NCBI GenBank assembly: GCA_029817715.1
Contig: JARUPY010000407.1
Span: 186,001-250,000 of the forward strand
DNA: 64,000 nucleotides
Direction: 5' to 3'
Origin: Melastoma dodecandrum
Taxonomy: Eukaryota; Streptophyta; Magnoliopsida; Myrtales; Melastomataceae
Numbering within the stretch: the first letter of the stretch is position 1; each line of letters begins with the position of its first letter. This document shows, piece after piece, positions 12,001 through 22,672 of this stretch. The translations under genes and the position numbers were made by a program. The notes beneath the pieces are model-generated. The model made no database searches, was not told the DNA's origin, and saw nothing but the letters and a program-made list of their open reading frames with translations.

Positions 12001-14374
12001 AGGTAAGGACTTCTATTGTTTCTTGGACGGGTACTCCGGGTACAATCAAATTTTGATTGCACCGGAGGACCAAGAAAAGACTACATTCACCTGCCCGTAC
12101 GGTACCTTTGCTTTTCGTCGCATGCCGTTTGGATTGTGTAATGCGCCTGCTACTTTTCAACGATGCATGATGGCCATATTCTCTGATATGATTGAACATG
12201 GTCTAGAGGTCTTCATGGATGACTTTTCTGTTTTTGGTGCATCGTACGCGGATTGCTTGTCGAACCTCACTAAGGTTCTCAAACGTTGTGAAGACACTAA
12301 CTTGATCCTGAACTGGGAGAAATGCCAGTTTATGGTTCGTGATGGCATTGTTCTAGGTCACCGGATATCCAGCAAGGGCATCGAGGTGGACAGGGCAAAG
12401 ATTGAGACAATTGAGAAGCTACCCCCACCGTTGTCTGTAAAAGGGATACGGAGCTTCCTCGGACATGCTGGATTCTACCGAAGGTTTATCAAGGACTTTT
12501 CCAAGATCACTAAGCCATTGTGCAATCTATTGGAGAAGGACGTTCCCTTTGTGTTCGATGCTGAGTGCCTTTCGGCCTTCACCGAACTCAAGAAGAGGTT
12601 AGTTTCTGCACCCATAGTCGTAGCACCTGATTGGAGTTTGCCCTTCGAATTGATGTGCGATGCTAGTGACTATGCGGTAGGAGCTGCATTAGGCCAGAGG
12701 GTAGATAGAATTTTTCGGGTGATATACTACGCCAGCAGGACCTTAGATGACGCCCAGGTAAATTACACCACGACTGAAAAAGAACTGTTAGCCGTAGTGT
12801 TTGCCTTCGACAAGTTTCGCAGTTATCTAGTGGGGTCTAAGATAGTAGTGTTCACGGATCACTCAGCAATCAAGTACTTGATTGAGAAAAAGGACGCCAA
12901 GCCTAGGTTGATTCGTTGGGTCCTTCTATTACAAGAATTTGATTTAGAGATCCGAGACAGGAAAGGAACTGAAAATCAGATAGCAGACCATTTGTCTAGG
13001 TTAGAAAACAACAAGGTATTTCAAGACAAGGTTTGCATAAATGACTCCTTTCCTGATGAGTATTTACTGTCTGCTGATGTGAACGTGCCATGGTATGCTG
13101 ATATTGTGAATTTTATTGTATCGGAGTTCATCCCCGCGGATTTTGATGCACAAAAGCGGAAAAGATTTCTACATGACGTTCGTCAATATTTTTGGGACGA
13201 ACCGTTTCTGTTTAAAAAGTGTGCAGATCAGGTCATCAGGAGGTGTGTGCCGGAATCTGAAGTCCAGGACATCTTAACCCATTGCCACGCATCCCCTTAT
13301 GGAGGACACTTCGGAGGAGACCGAACGGCTGCAAAAGTCCTCCAATCAGGTTTTTACTGGCCTACGATTTTTAAGGACGCTTACCAGTTTGTTCTTCACT
13401 GTGATAGGTGTCAAAGAACGGGGAACATATCCCGAAGAAACGAAATGCCCCTGCAAAACATTCTCGAGGTTGAACTCTTCGACGTCTGGGGCATCGACTT
13501 CATGGGTCCCTTCATCCCATCAAACGGTAACAAGTATATTCTCGTTGCAGTGGACTATGTTTCGAAATGGGTGGAAGCAATTGCTTCCCCCACTAATGAG
13601 GCTAAAGTGGTTGTCAAGTTTGTGCAAAGACAGATCTTTACCAGGTTCGGAGTTCCACGTGCGATCATCAGCGATGAAGGTACACACTTCATCAATCGTC
13701 AATTTAATGCACTCTTGAGCAAATATGGCGTGAAGCACAAGGTGGCCACGGCGTATCACCCACAGACAAGCGGACAAGCAGAAGTGTCGAACCGGGAAGT
13801 GAAGCGTATCCTTGAGAAAACGGTGAGTACCACACGCAAGGATTGGTCTTTAAAACTTGACGATGCTTTGTGGGCGTACAGGACAGCATACAAGACGCCG
13901 ATTGGGATGTCTCCATATCGACTCGTTTTTGGAAAGGCGTGTCACCTACCAGTGGAGCTCGAGCACAAGGCTTACTGGGCACTGAAGCACCTCAACTTCG
14001 ACGAAGCTCGATCAGGTGAGGCTCGCCTTCTGCAGATGAACGAGTTGGAGGAACTTCGTCATCAAGCATACGAGAATGCAAAGCTCTACAAGGAGAAGAC
14101 AAAGAAATGGCACGACAGCCGCATCCTCAACAGGACGTTTGTGCCAGGTGAGGATGTACTCCTTTTCAACTCACGTTTGCGTTTGTTCCCAGGGAAGCTG
14201 AAGTCGCGATGGTCCGGACCGTTCAAAGTTGTAAAAGTATTCCCTCATGGCGCCGTAGAGCTGAAATCAAATGATTCAGGGTCCACGTTCAAAGTCAACG
14301 GCCAGCGCCTAAAGCACTACCATGGAGAGCCGTTCGAGCGCGGAACCACCTCCATGCAACTCCAAGACGCGTAA
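9050..14374 (+). CDS. Athila gag-pol polyprotein (intact)
   Basis: One open frame of 1774 residues from ATG 9050 ([20 protein letters not shown]); the frame is also open upstream into the LTR but without ATG. Domains in order: retrotransposon gag (about residues 90-270), zinc knuckle [13 protein letters not shown] (about 317-330), aspartic protease with [11 protein letters not shown] (about 622), reverse transcriptase (YRKLNK about 958; FMDD about 1054), RNase H ([14 protein letters not shown] about 1200; TDHSAIKYL), integrase zinc finger [13 protein letters not shown]...CDRC (about 1410-1455) and DDE core (DFMGPF about 1483, DEGTHF about 1542, Glu in QTSGQAE about 1577). No internal stop. 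The protease site DLGAS is normal for Athila. It runs cytoplasmic particle assembly, cDNA synthesis and integration of the element. Confidence 0.96.
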   Translation: MLRSQGADLTPLDPEIERTFRQRLRAQRSAMADEDNRHQIDGNLIPRAVHGGRPDVDNRPMMDFTSARTYAHRSCIAPPPIAARDYEIKTSVMQMIQNTVQFRGTPMEDPHEHLSKFLSVCDTFRQNGVSQDAVRLKLFIFSLKDKAWAWFNSLPVNSISTWAQMEEAFLDQYYPPSKISQMRNEITTFRQDSDETFVEAWERFKNLLIQCPYHDLPGWRQLEAFYNGLTDSSRKDVNLASGGSFLRKSYVEGLELLETMRKTCLPNQYSDRASRRKPQGVFELDALTSIQAQLTALTKKFEEANVSSVQSNQQGCQNCGGPHLTDQCTMSMEEANFVGNQQRNNPYSNTYNPGWRNHPNFSWRAQAPPPGMPRPPAPAPHYQQAQPEASEKKPSLEEMMLKYMANQDALMKNQAASMRNLENQVSQLAQAVNSRTYGTLPSNTETNPREQAKAVTLRNGRSLEAEESEAKKESKGPSPSEKSGKEPQTSPLTSDLSLPQDKGKKELVEERKEHEVDISKLPFPQRARKQNDDAQFRKFLDVFKKLHINIPFAEALEQMPSYVKFMKDVLSKKRKLGDFETVMLTEECSAILQKKMPPKLKDPGSFTIPCTIGTAFSGKALCDLGASINLMPFSVYKELGLGEVRPTSVSLQLADRSITYPKGIIEDVLVKVDKFIFPADFLVLDFEEDKEIPIILGRPFLATGRALIDVQKGELTIRVNDQEVTFNVYKSVKWPSENSDCFRMDVIDRCTSKFSPLGDEELLDAEEDEIDSDVDTQEALALFTRRIQQFDTLERPLNPMRPSIEEPPTLELKQLPDHLRYAYLGPSNTLPVIISASLTGEEEEKLLKILKAHKRALGWTIADIRGISPSVCMHKILLEDDHKVSVEAQRRLNPNMKEVVKKEIIKWLDAGIIYPISDSSWVSPVQCVPKKGGMTVVKNEKNELIPTRTVTGWRVCMDYRKLNKATRKDHFPLPFIDQMLDRLAGKDFYCFLDGYSGYNQILIAPEDQEKTTFTCPYGTFAFRRMPFGLCNAPATFQRCMMAIFSDMIEHGLEVFMDDFSVFGASYADCLSNLTKVLKRCEDTNLILNWEKCQFMVRDGIVLGHRISSKGIEVDRAKIETIEKLPPPLSVKGIRSFLGHAGFYRRFIKDFSKITKPLCNLLEKDVPFVFDAECLSAFTELKKRLVSAPIVVAPDWSLPFELMCDASDYAVGAALGQRVDRIFRVIYYASRTLDDAQVNYTTTEKELLAVVFAFDKFRSYLVGSKIVVFTDHSAIKYLIEKKDAKPRLIRWVLLLQEFDLEIRDRKGTENQIADHLSRLENNKVFQDKVCINDSFPDEYLLSADVNVPWYADIVNFIVSEFIPADFDAQKRKRFLHDVRQYFWDEPFLFKKCADQVIRRCVPESEVQDILTHCHASPYGGHFGGDRTAAKVLQSGFYWPTIFKDAYQFVLHCDRCQRTGNISRRNEMPLQNILEVELFDVWGIDFMGPFIPSNGNKYILVAVDYVSKWVEAIASPTNEAKVVVKFVQRQIFTRFGVPRAIISDEGTHFINRQFNALLSKYGVKHKVATAYHPQTSGQAEVSNREVKRILEKTVSTTRKDWSLKLDDALWAYRTAYKTPIGMSPYRLVFGKACHLPVELEHKAYWALKHLNFDEARSGEARLLQMNELEELRHQAYENAKLYKEKTKKWHDSRILNRTFVPGEDVLLFNSRLRLFPGKLKSRWSGPFKVVKVFPHGAVELKSNDSGSTFKVNGQRLKHYHGEPFERGTTSMQLQDA

Positions 14375-15207
14375 CTCCTGCACAGTCGAGCCATCGACTC
14401 TAAACCAGGGCGCTTCTTGGGAGGCAACCCAAGTTTTTTTTGTTTTGTTTTGTTTTATTTTATGATTCTTTATTTTCCGTCTTCATCTAATTTTAATCGT
14501 TCATCTATGTTTCAGACAGATCCAGAACATGCGGACAGACGTGCATGGAAGGGGCCCCTATCACAGAGAGTCTCGCAGCTGCGAGGATAGATCTCGCAGC
14601 TGCGAGAGACGCGGAGCAGCCCCTATCACAGAGAGTCTCGCAGCTGCGAGGATAGATCTCGCAGCTGCGAGAGACGCGGAGCAGCCCCTATCACAGAGAG
14701 TCTCGCAGCTGCGAGGATAGGTCTCGCAGCTGCGAGAAGACATACCCTCGGCCGAATTAAAAAACAAAAGAAAGGGCGACCCGCCCCACACTTAACCTAA
14801 TTTCATCTCGCAGGTGCGCCGTCTCCCCACGCCGAGGTCGCCTCCGCCCGTCCTGCCGTCCAGCACCGCCCTCCGAACCCCTTGGCCTCGATTCCGGCAT
14901 TCTTGATCCCGATCCCGACCACCGTCGCACGTCCTTTCCCCGTTGGCGCCACATCTCCCTCCGCCGGAGATATTGGTGACGCATCAACACCGCCCTCCGT
15001 GGCTCACGCCTTCTCTGCACAGATCCGTCGGGTTGCCGCCGTCAGCACCGCCCTCCGACAACTGATCCTGCACCCAACTGATCACCCTCCCAGACGCGAC
15101 CTCTCGCAGCTGCGAGATCCAGTGTCGCAGCTGCGACGACAGGTAAGTCCTTCCTCTTTGCTGCACGGAGATTTCCCTGTTGCCTAGCTATTAGATTTGG
15201 GTCAGTT
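14375..15207 (+). other. Athila internal non-coding spacer with palindrome repeats
   Basis: The space between gag-pol and the second ORF holds the 65-bp tandem array (14555-14740) and two more CGCAGCTGCG palindromes at about 15104-15137. Short frames on both strands arise from the repeat and are not taken as genes. A splice acceptor for a subgenomic mRNA of the second ORF may lie here, but none was identified. Confidence 0.6.
14555..14740 (+). repeat. 65-bp tandem repeat carrying paired CGCAGCTGCG palindromes
   Basis: Three units start near 14561, 14626 and 14691 (the last truncated), each with two copies of CTCGCAGCTGCGAG about 25 bp apart and the joining text 'gacgcggagcagccc'. The units are almost identical, so the array arose recently or is kept homogeneous. 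The same 10-bp palindrome occurs six times in each LTR. Confidence 0.93.
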
Positions 15208-16359
15208 ATGGCCCCTAAGAAGAGAACTATGGCCGGTGAGTCTAGCTCCCGGCCAAGCAAAGGCAAGGGCAAGGCCCCGGTGGATGAGTCGTCGGCGGCG
15301 TACCAACGGTCGCTCAAACGACCGCTGGTCGCCGAGCGGGTGTTTGACACTACGCACCCCGATTTGGCTGATTACCGGGCGCGTTTAGAACGCCTCGGGT
15401 GTCTTCGCTTTAGTACGAAAGTGAAGCCGGCCGTTGTCCCGATCGTTCGGGAGTTTTATGCAAATGTGCATACTCTGGATAAGGATAGGCAGAGCATCCG
15501 TGTTCGAGATCGGGAGGTTAAGTTCGGTGCCCCCGTGATTTCATCTTTTTATGGCCTCCCTGTGTACGATACTGATGCGTTTGTTGACTATCTCAATACG
15601 AGTTTTGATAGTAACGCAGTTATTGCGAGAATTGCTAAGCCAGGATCCCAATGGAAATTGACAAGAAGTCGGGATCCCCTCCGACTCCACAGCAGTGCTC
15701 TGACCACCGAGGCGCGCATGTGGGCGTTATTTGTCACCTCCCGGCTCATGCCCAGCAAGAACACGAGCGAGATCACTCGAGATCGGGCGGCGCTCATCTA
15801 TTGCCTCATGGAAGAGATGCCGATCGACGTCGGCAAATTGATCAACTGGATGATCCATCGCTGCCTCGACGACGCACGAGGTTTGTGGTTTCCTTGCCTC
15901 ATTTCTGACCTGTGTGTCAAGGCTGGTGTGCATTTTGACAGGACAGAGGAGCTGTGCTCCCCGGGACAGCCTTTGGACCATCAGTCACTGGACAAGATCA
16001 GCGCACGGGAGCACGGCTCCCCTTCTAGCTCTCGACCTCGTCAAGCCCCTGCACGCGCCCTGCCTTCCGAGCAAGAACGGTGGACGCAAATGCAGAACTT
16101 TATGCAGAGCACGAGGGACGCTCAGCAGCAGAACCGCGCCTTTCAGCAGTACACGATGGATTTCATCCGCCACCAGATGGAGTTCAACCGTCAGGCTGCC
16201 ACCTCCTTCGGAGTGGACTTCAACTCCCTTCCGCAGCCGATGTACCACCCACCGGGTTGGGATCAACCGATGGGATGGAGGGACGCCGCGCTAGACACTG
16301 CAGAGATGAGCCCGGAGGGTGGGGAGGACGATGAGGACATGGACTCCGCCTCCGAGTGA
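15208..16359 (+). CDS. Athila second ORF ('env-like', putative plant transposon protein)
   Basis: An unbroken frame of 383 residues from ATG 15208 (MAPKKRTMAGESSSRPSKGKGK). The N-terminus is basic and Ser/Lys-rich. Residues about 60-270 form a folded region (FYANVHTL, VRDREVKFGAPVISSFYGLP, LINWMIHRCLDDARGLWFPCLISDLC) like the domain found in Athila 3' ORFs; it follows a Gln/Met-rich helix-prone stretch (about 285-330) and an acidic tail (GGEDDEDMDSASE). These ORFs are often called env-like by position, but I see no signal peptide or clear membrane segment, so an envelope role is not supported. Function is unknown. Its integrity suggests selection until recently or extreme youth. Confidence 0.85.
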   Translation: MAPKKRTMAGESSSRPSKGKGKAPVDESSAAYQRSLKRPLVAERVFDTTHPDLADYRARLERLGCLRFSTKVKPAVVPIVREFYANVHTLDKDRQSIRVRDREVKFGAPVISSFYGLPVYDTDAFVDYLNTSFDSNAVIARIAKPGSQWKLTRSRDPLRLHSSALTTEARMWALFVTSRLMPSKNTSEITRDRAALIYCLMEEMPIDVGKLINWMIHRCLDDARGLWFPCLISDLCVKAGVHFDRTEELCSPGQPLDHQSLDKISAREHGSPSSSRPRQAPARALPSEQERWTQMQNFMQSTRDAQQQNRAFQQYTMDFIRHQMEFNRQAATSFGVDFNSLPQPMYHPPGWDQPMGWRDAALDTAEMSPEGGEDDEDMDSASE

Positions 16360-17536
16360 TTTGCCATCCAGAGGACGATCCTGAGTCCGGCGGCCAGGTG
16401 TCAGGTTGTATCTCTCCTTGCTTTCGTTTCCGTTAGTTTCCCTGTGTTACTGGAGATATAGTCTGCCCCGAGGTCGTGTCAGAGCTTAGGTTTGGGGGTG
16501 TGCTGGCCGTGCTTTTTGCTATGACTGTTTTCGCTGCTGTGATTGTTTTTGCTTTGTTTTTTTTTTGAGTCATTCTGCTTATTAAGAAAAAAAAAAGAAG
16601 AGGTTTTAATTGTCTTTGAGTCGATGCCCCCTAGTTAAACCTTAGGATTTCGGATAGAAGAGTCGAACTCTAGGAGGTTAATTAAGGGTCACACCTTTAA
16701 GGCAGAGAAGGATTAGTTCTAGCTAGCATGCCTGATTTTCTCGAAAAGAATAACTTAAGTCGTCCCTGATAGGAAGCTAACTAAGCAGCGTCAGCCCTAC
16801 GGTCTATTTGAAAGCATAGTCATTAAGGAAAAGTATAGGCACTCAACCTAACTTTGAAAACGAAGTTCAAACTAGAATGTGGAAAAAGAGAAGAAATAAA
16901 TAAAAAGAAAAAAAAAACGGTTGCCAAGGCTCTGAGCACCGCTATTCAAGCTAGAAAGGAGTAAAAGAAAAAAAAAAGAGAAGAAAAAAAAATATATATC
17001 ATTTTTGAGCTTGAATATGTGCTTGTGGTGTTAGTCTTCCTTGCGGCTCGAGTTCTTGTCCGAGGGGTGCTTTATCACCTAGTGCCTTGGTCCAACTGGA
17101 CCGGGAGTCACTGACTGAGAACTCGCTACACGAGCGTTTGCGGGAATTGACGAGCATTTAGAGTCGTGTAACTGAAATGAAAAGAAAAAGAAAATCGGAT
17201 AAAAAGAAATGCCTTGAATTAGTTGAGAAGGTAGGGAGAGTTGATCTAGAAAAGTACTTGATGGCTATGAATGATTTGAAACTGTGGGGTTGACAACGCA
17301 AGGTGTGCTAATTGAGGGGACCTGTTTTGTAAGTGCTAAAAACTGTGCGTGCTAGCCATGAGCGAAGTCTAACTCTAAAGTGGGTGTGCGACCTTAGCTG
17401 AGAGTCTTTAACGATGATTCGAGTTCGGAAGAATTGGGTGAGACTGGGGGTATCTGTCGTGATGTGTTGTTTCGTTTTTGCTTGGTTAAATGTTCATTTT
17501 GTTTTTTTTTGGTTTTGCTCGAGGACTAGCAAAAGA
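16360..17536 (+). other. Athila 3' untranslated internal region
   Basis: This non-coding stretch between the second ORF and the PPT has several A-rich and T-rich runs (16560-16600, 16880-17000). No ORF, RNA gene or repeat array was recognised. Confidence 0.6.
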
Positions 17537-17550
17537 TAGGTTTGGGGGTG
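17537..17550 (+). other. polypurine tract of the Athila element
   Basis: The sequence ATAGGTTTGGGGGTG abuts the 3' LTR start (17551), the position of the plus-strand primer. The same 'aggtttgggggtgtg' also appears at about 16488-16502, downstream of the second ORF, as a possible second (central-like) tract. Confidence 0.7.
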
Positions 17551-18843
17551 TGATAACTCTACGAAAGTAGAGTTAAATGATCACTTGTATGCTTTGATTT
17601 GAGCTAGTTCCGTAAGTTTAAGTGTTTAAACTTCTGGTTTTGAGCTGAATTGCGTTACCTCACGTTCGTTGTTGTTTGTGTAGGAAATTGGAATTGAGAT
17701 GATGGATGACGGAGTGAGGAATGAAGAAATAAACCAAAGAAGAAAGGAGAGCTTCACAGAGACTTTCGCAGCTGCGGAGCATTTGGGCGCAGCTGCGAGC
17801 AAGGCGAAGAGCGTCACCACAGAGAGTCTCGCAGCTGCGAACGATTGTCTCGCAGCTGCGAGGAAGCAGAGACGAGTGGAGTATAGCTTAAGGTCGCAGC
17901 TGCGACCGATTATCTCGCAGCTGCGAGTAGAGGATCTTTTAGGATTTTATTTCCGGATTTTAGTCTTCCTACCCTAGTATAAATAGACTACAACTCAGGC
18001 TGGCTAGGAGAGGCGCTTTTTGGGGGTAGAAGGCTTGTGACAGGAGACTCTTGCCCCTGAAGAACTACAACCCCTTTTCCTTTTCCTTTGGTTTTTAGAT
18101 TATGCGTTCTTTTACTCTTCTATTGTTTCGTAGTGTAGTGATGAACTAATTTTCTTGTTCTAGGACGACGATGGAACCTCGTGTTCCTCGGCGATTGTTG
18201 AACCTCTTTTCAGTTATGAATTAAATTCTTGTTTGGTTGTTTATTCGTTTCCTGTGCTTAATGCGTATCAGCAGCCTGATCAACTGTTGATATTGATTCG
18301 ATCACCTAGGGAGACTCGAGAGGGTAGTCTAGGTTAGATCAGGAACAGGATAGCTTAAGGAATCTTAGAGTCGAGAGACCGGGTTTTAGTGCGAGAGTAG
18401 AAATACCACGCACCTTAGGTAACCAAAGTAGGGTTGAATCGTAAAGGGCCTTCACTAATTCCTTACCTAGACATAGAGTAGAGGATTTGATACACGAGGG
18501 TACGTTCCCGGATACCTGAGAGGGTTATGGGGAGAGTTTAGCAACCTACGGTTAACGACCAGAAAAATTTAATAGTAACACAAAAGGGGGGATACGAGAG
18601 CATAGGTCACGAGGGGAAATCGGTAGTCCTGGACTTTTAAGCCTATTGATAAGTCGATTTAGTCTTTCGCTTAGTTTAACTTCGCATCGTGTGATTTCGT
18701 TTACTTGACCTCAAATCAGTTATAGAATTGACGTTAAACGATCTAATCGATACTGTTCTCTGTGGGTTCGACCCTTGCTTGCCCTTGCTATTTTAGTGTG
18801 TGCGAACGAGGTTTTATTTTTGTTGCGTAGACGACGCGCATCA
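17551..18843 (+). repeat. 3' LTR of the Athila-type element
   Basis: 1293 bp, the same length as the 5' LTR and nearly identical. It ends GCGCATCA, followed by the GTTTC duplication. Confidence 0.97.
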
Positions 18844-21580
18844 GTTTCCTTTGAGTGTAACCAAAAGTTCATTTCCATTTGAAATAATACATGTGGACAT
18901 TTGGGGTCCTTATTCTACAGAAGTAATTGGTGGTTTTAAGTACTTCTTAACCATTGTGGATGATTATACACGGGGTACATGGTTATATCTTTTGCGTTAT
19001 AAGTCAGAAGCACAAAACTACTTAAAAGGTTTTTGTCATCTTGTTCGAAATCAATTTGACAAATCTATTAAAGTAATCAAGTCAGATAATGGAGCTGAAT
19101 TCACTATGCTGGAGTTTTATAGGGAGAATGGTATTGTTCATCAGGTTAGTTGTGTAGAAACGCCTCAACAAAATGGGATTGTAGAACGGAAACATCAACA
19201 TTTAGTTCATACAGCCAGGGGGTTATTGTTTCAAGCTGGTTTACCTGTTGTTTTTTAGGGTTATGCTATCTTGACTGCAGCATACATTATCAACAGGCTT
19301 CCTTCGAAGATTTTGGATCATAAGTCTCCTTATTAGATCTTGTTTCATCGTTTTCCCGTTTATGGAAACATGAGAGTTTTTGGGTCATTATGTTTTATCA
19401 ATACATTGTCTCGAAATAGGACTAAGTTTGATAAAAGAGCATCCAAATGTATTTTTGTTGGTTATCCTTTGCATGTGAAAGGATACTTTGTTTACCATCT
19501 AGATACTCAACAGGTTTATGTTTCTAGGGATGTAGTCTTCTATGAGTCTATCTTTCCCTTTAGAATGCAAGATTTCAATTCTGGGTGTTCAAATTCTGAG
19601 TCTTCTGTGAACCTTGATCTCCTTAGTCCAGATTTTGCTTTTAATCGAGATTCTTTTGTTTTGGAGTCTCCTTCAAATTCTGCACATATGCATCCATCTT
19701 CTACAGCACAGGAATCAGACATTACACATATGCATGAGTCAAATGCTGAGAATGTTAACTCTGATTTGAATTTCACGAATAATATGAGACGAGGCACTAG
19801 GCTCAGAAAAGTTCCTTCATACCTTAATGACTATCATCACAAGCTATCTCTTCAAATGGCTGGTTCATCGTCTTCTACTACTGGGTCAGTTTTTTCTAAC
19901 TCTGTTTCTTCTATACCTGCCTATCCTATTGAACCTTATATTGCTTATGATCGTCTTTCGTCTTCTCATAAAGCTTTCATTGTTAGTCTTGATTCACATG
20001 TTGAGCCTCAATCATATAATCAAGCCAAGCAGATTCCGCATTGGGTAGATGCTATGACTTCCGAGCTTAATGCTTTGAGGGACAATGCTACTTGGGACTT
20101 GGTTGTTTTGCCCACAGGGAAGAGAGCAATAGGTTGTAAATGGGTTTATAAGACCAAACTTCATGCAGATGGGACTGTTGAGAGGTATAAAGCTCGCTTG
20201 GTGGCTAAGGGCTACACCCAAGTTGAAGGAATTGATTACCAAGAGACTTTTAGTCCCGTTGCTAAACACTCTTCCGTCAGAATTTTCTTTGCTCTTGTTG
20301 CTGCCAAAGGTTGGTTTTTGCGTCAATTTGACATCCATAATGCTTTCTTGAATGGTGATCTAGAGGAAGAAGTTTACATGCAACTTCCACCTGGTTTGCT
20401 GATTGAGGGGGAGTCTTCTGTGTATTCAACAGCAAGCAAGGTGGTATGCAAGTTAAAGAAATCTCTGTATGGTTTGAAACAGGCCTCTAGACAATGGAAT
20501 TGCAAACTTACGGAATGTTTGTTGAATAGAGGATTTAAACAGTCCAAGGTTGAGTATTCTTTGTTTGTTAAGAATTCAAAAGAAGGTTTTGTGGCTGTGC
20601 TTGTGTATGTGGATGATATTGCTGTAGCTGGGTCTAATGAAGAGGTGATTTCAGGATTACAGAAACTTGTGCAGAAATCTTTCAAAGTGAGGAATCTGGG
20701 GGAGCTTAAATACTTTCTTGGCCTAGAAATTGCAAGGTCAAGCAAAGGTATACATGTTTCGCAAAGAGGTTATACTTTGAGATTGCTTGAAGAATTGGGA
20801 AAGTTAGCAACAAGGCCAGCTGCAATTCCTTTGCAACCGAATATGAAATTAGTTCAAGGGGATAAAGATCATCCAGTAGATATTACAGCTTATAGACAGT
20901 TGGTTGGAAAGCTGATCTATTTAAGCATCACAAGGCCTGATATTGCTTATGCAGTTCATATTCTATCTCAATTCATGGATTGTCCTTCGAAAGATCATTG
21001 GTCTGCAGCTTGGTCGGTTCTGAGATATCTTAAGGCTTCTCCTGGCAAAGGAATTCTTTTTTCCAGTAGCTCTAGTGTTTCTGTGCGTGCTTTTGCAGAC
21101 AGCGATTGGGGCGGTTGTGTTGAAACTAGAAGGTCTACCACTGGATATTGTGTTTTCATTGGTGAATTTATTGTTAGTTGGAAATCGAAGAAACAGACTA
21201 CGGTTTCTCGTAGCTCAACAGAAGCGGAGTACCGTGCCATAGCAGCTGCTACAGCTAAGTTGGTTTGGATAGTGGCTTTGTTAAAAGATTTCTGTGTGGA
21301 AATGCAAGGAGCTGTGCAATTGTTCTGCGATAACAAGTCCGCTATATACCTGAGTAAAAATCCGGTTTACCATGAAAGAACGAAGCATTTAGAAATTGAT
21401 TTGCATTTTGTAAGGGAGAAGGTGGCGGCTGGAGAGATAGAAGTTGTGCATGTTCCAACGCAGTTGCAAGTTGTAGACATTTTAACTAAAGCTTTACATC
21501 CATCCAGGTTTCTGTTTTTGGTAGACAAGATGGGTCTGTTGGAGATTCACAATGCCCATCTTGAGGGGGAGTGTAAATAG
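18844..21580 (+). pseudogene. copia integrase, reverse transcriptase and RNase H (broken)
   Basis: This continues the copia polyprotein after the Athila insertion. It shows the integrase core (HVDIWGPYS, KSDNGAEF, ETPQQNGIVERKHQ), a C-terminal GKxxR-like region (RASKCIFVGYP), reverse transcriptase (GCKWVYKTKLHADG, FDIHNAFLNGDL, VYVDDIAVAG) and RNase H (FADSDWGGC, SSTEAEYRA, FCDNKSAIYLSKNPVYHERTKH without its last residues shown). TAG codons at 19256-19258 and 19334-19336 split the integrase; from 19340 to 21580 the frame is open for 746 residues. The stop codon lies nine bases inside the 3' LTR, so the protein end overlaps the LTR. Confidence 0.93.
21561..21571 (+). other. polypurine tract of the copia element
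   Basis: TTGAGGGGGAG lies directly before the TG of the 3' LTR, the usual plus-strand primer site. Confidence 0.85.
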
Positions 21581-21845
21581 AAACAGGTCTTGATGTTTGG
21601 AAAGGAAAGGCCACATGAGTTTGCTCCATGGGAACAACAAGCGCATCAGCTTGGATGCATCAGTTGATTGAGGGAGTTTGCTGTTAATGTAATGTGTTTT
21701 TATTATGAGGATGGGCTGTACACACATATAAATAGTTTTGCTTGTAACAGAATGAGGGGGTGGTTACAGAAAATAACAAAATAGTTTTGTTTTGTTCATC
21801 TCCTCTGTTTTCTCTGCCGGTGAGTTCTTTTGCAGCATTCCATCA
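21572..21845 (+). repeat. 3' LTR of the Ty1/copia element
   Basis: It starts TGTAAATAGAAACAGG and matches 5539-5812 with scattered substitutions. Similarity is lost after 'gcagcattcc', so the end lies at about 21842-21845. Confidence 0.88.
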
Positions 21846-22672
21846 CAAACCCTAAACCACAATCCCGTAACACCCTCCATCACACCAATCCAAATCAAAA
21901 GGACTCCAAACAATCGAGAGCAGAAGGTACATTCACCCCATGCATCAAGGACCAAAGGGAAAAGGCGGGAGTGGGGGTAGACGAATCGAAGCCCTCCTGA
22001 TCAACAGCCAATGATCCTAGCAGGCGAACCACCCGTCTTCCTCGGACGAAGACGCCGGTTGACAGATAGTTACAAAAGGCACCGGGGTATAATCAAATTA
22101 TCATTTGGAAGTCCTTCGTACATTTTACTGATGATATCCGCCTTTCCCTTGTTAATCCTGTCGGCCGACCAAATGCAGAGAACCTTGTCGGCAAGCCAAA
22201 AACAGGGAGTAAATTTTCAAACCCACCCCCAACTCTCGTTCGGCTGGCAATGGCTCTGCCTGATCTAGAAAGAAAGAAAGAAAAAAAAAAGTAAATTATT
22301 GGAGTCAAAGGTTGGTCATTGATTACAGGCTTCAATGCCATTATTTCAACCCCCAGAGTTCTTCTCTTGCCGACGAGAACAGAGTGAGATGACAGAAGCA
22401 AAAGCCCAGAAGATCAACTGAGAATTGGATTCTCTTTTGCCTGAAGTTTTCAAATGTGATGATCTCCCTCTCTTTCCAAACACATGGGGGTGCTTCGATT
22501 TTTCATGCATAGAAGAACTCCACACAAACATGGGGGGTAGATTCAACATTGCATAACCCAAAAACGTCAGAAAATTACGTTCCCACACCGACAAACAGTT
22601 TCATCCGTTTCTAAGTTTCATCCGTTTCTAACTTGGAAAGCAACCAGCAAAATGCTACTAACGATGATCCGC
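21846..22672. other. intergenic DNA between the copia element and phospholipase D
   Basis: On the minus strand this could contain the 5' UTR or first exon of the DUF4050 gene separated from its body by the copia element, but no coding exon was recognised. The right part holds the phospholipase D 3' UTR. No RNA gene or repeat array was seen. Confidence 0.5.

Larger units (their letters stand above)
7640..18843 (+). mobile_element. young Athila-type Ty3/gypsy retrotransposon, apparently complete
   Basis: This 11.2-kb element has 1293-bp LTRs, a 5-bp GTTTC duplication, a TGGCGCCGTTGCCGGGG primer-binding site, an unbroken gag-pol frame with RT before integrase (gypsy order), a second unbroken ORF in the place of the Athila 'env-like' ORF, and a polypurine tract next to the 3' LTR. 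The PBS, gene order, DLGAS protease site and the extra 3' ORF place it in the Athila lineage. The near-identical LTRs imply recent insertion. Every part needed for transposition looks present. It sits inside the older copia integrase, in the same orientation. Confidence 0.95.
5539..21845 (+). mobile_element. decayed Ty1/copia retrotransposon, split by the Athila element
   Basis: Order: LTR - PBS - gag - protease - integrase - (Athila insertion 7640-18843) - integrase - reverse transcriptase - RNase H - PPT - LTR, which is the copia order (integrase before RT). Without the insertion and one duplicated 5-mer it is about 5.1 kb, normal for copia elements with short 274-bp LTRs. Lesions include three in-frame TAG codons (6554, 19256, 19334) and a frameshift near 7420, so it cannot supply its own polyprotein unless TAG is read through. 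It lies antisense to the DUF4050 gene. Confidence 0.93.

Noticed and set aside
14529..14791. Open frames on both strands across the 65-bp array
   Set aside because: They arise because the unit is palindromic and 65 bp long; composition is repetitive and there is no matching domain.
15588..16334. Several open frames on both strands over the Athila second ORF
   Set aside because: Shadows of the GC-rich coding sequence at 15208-16359.
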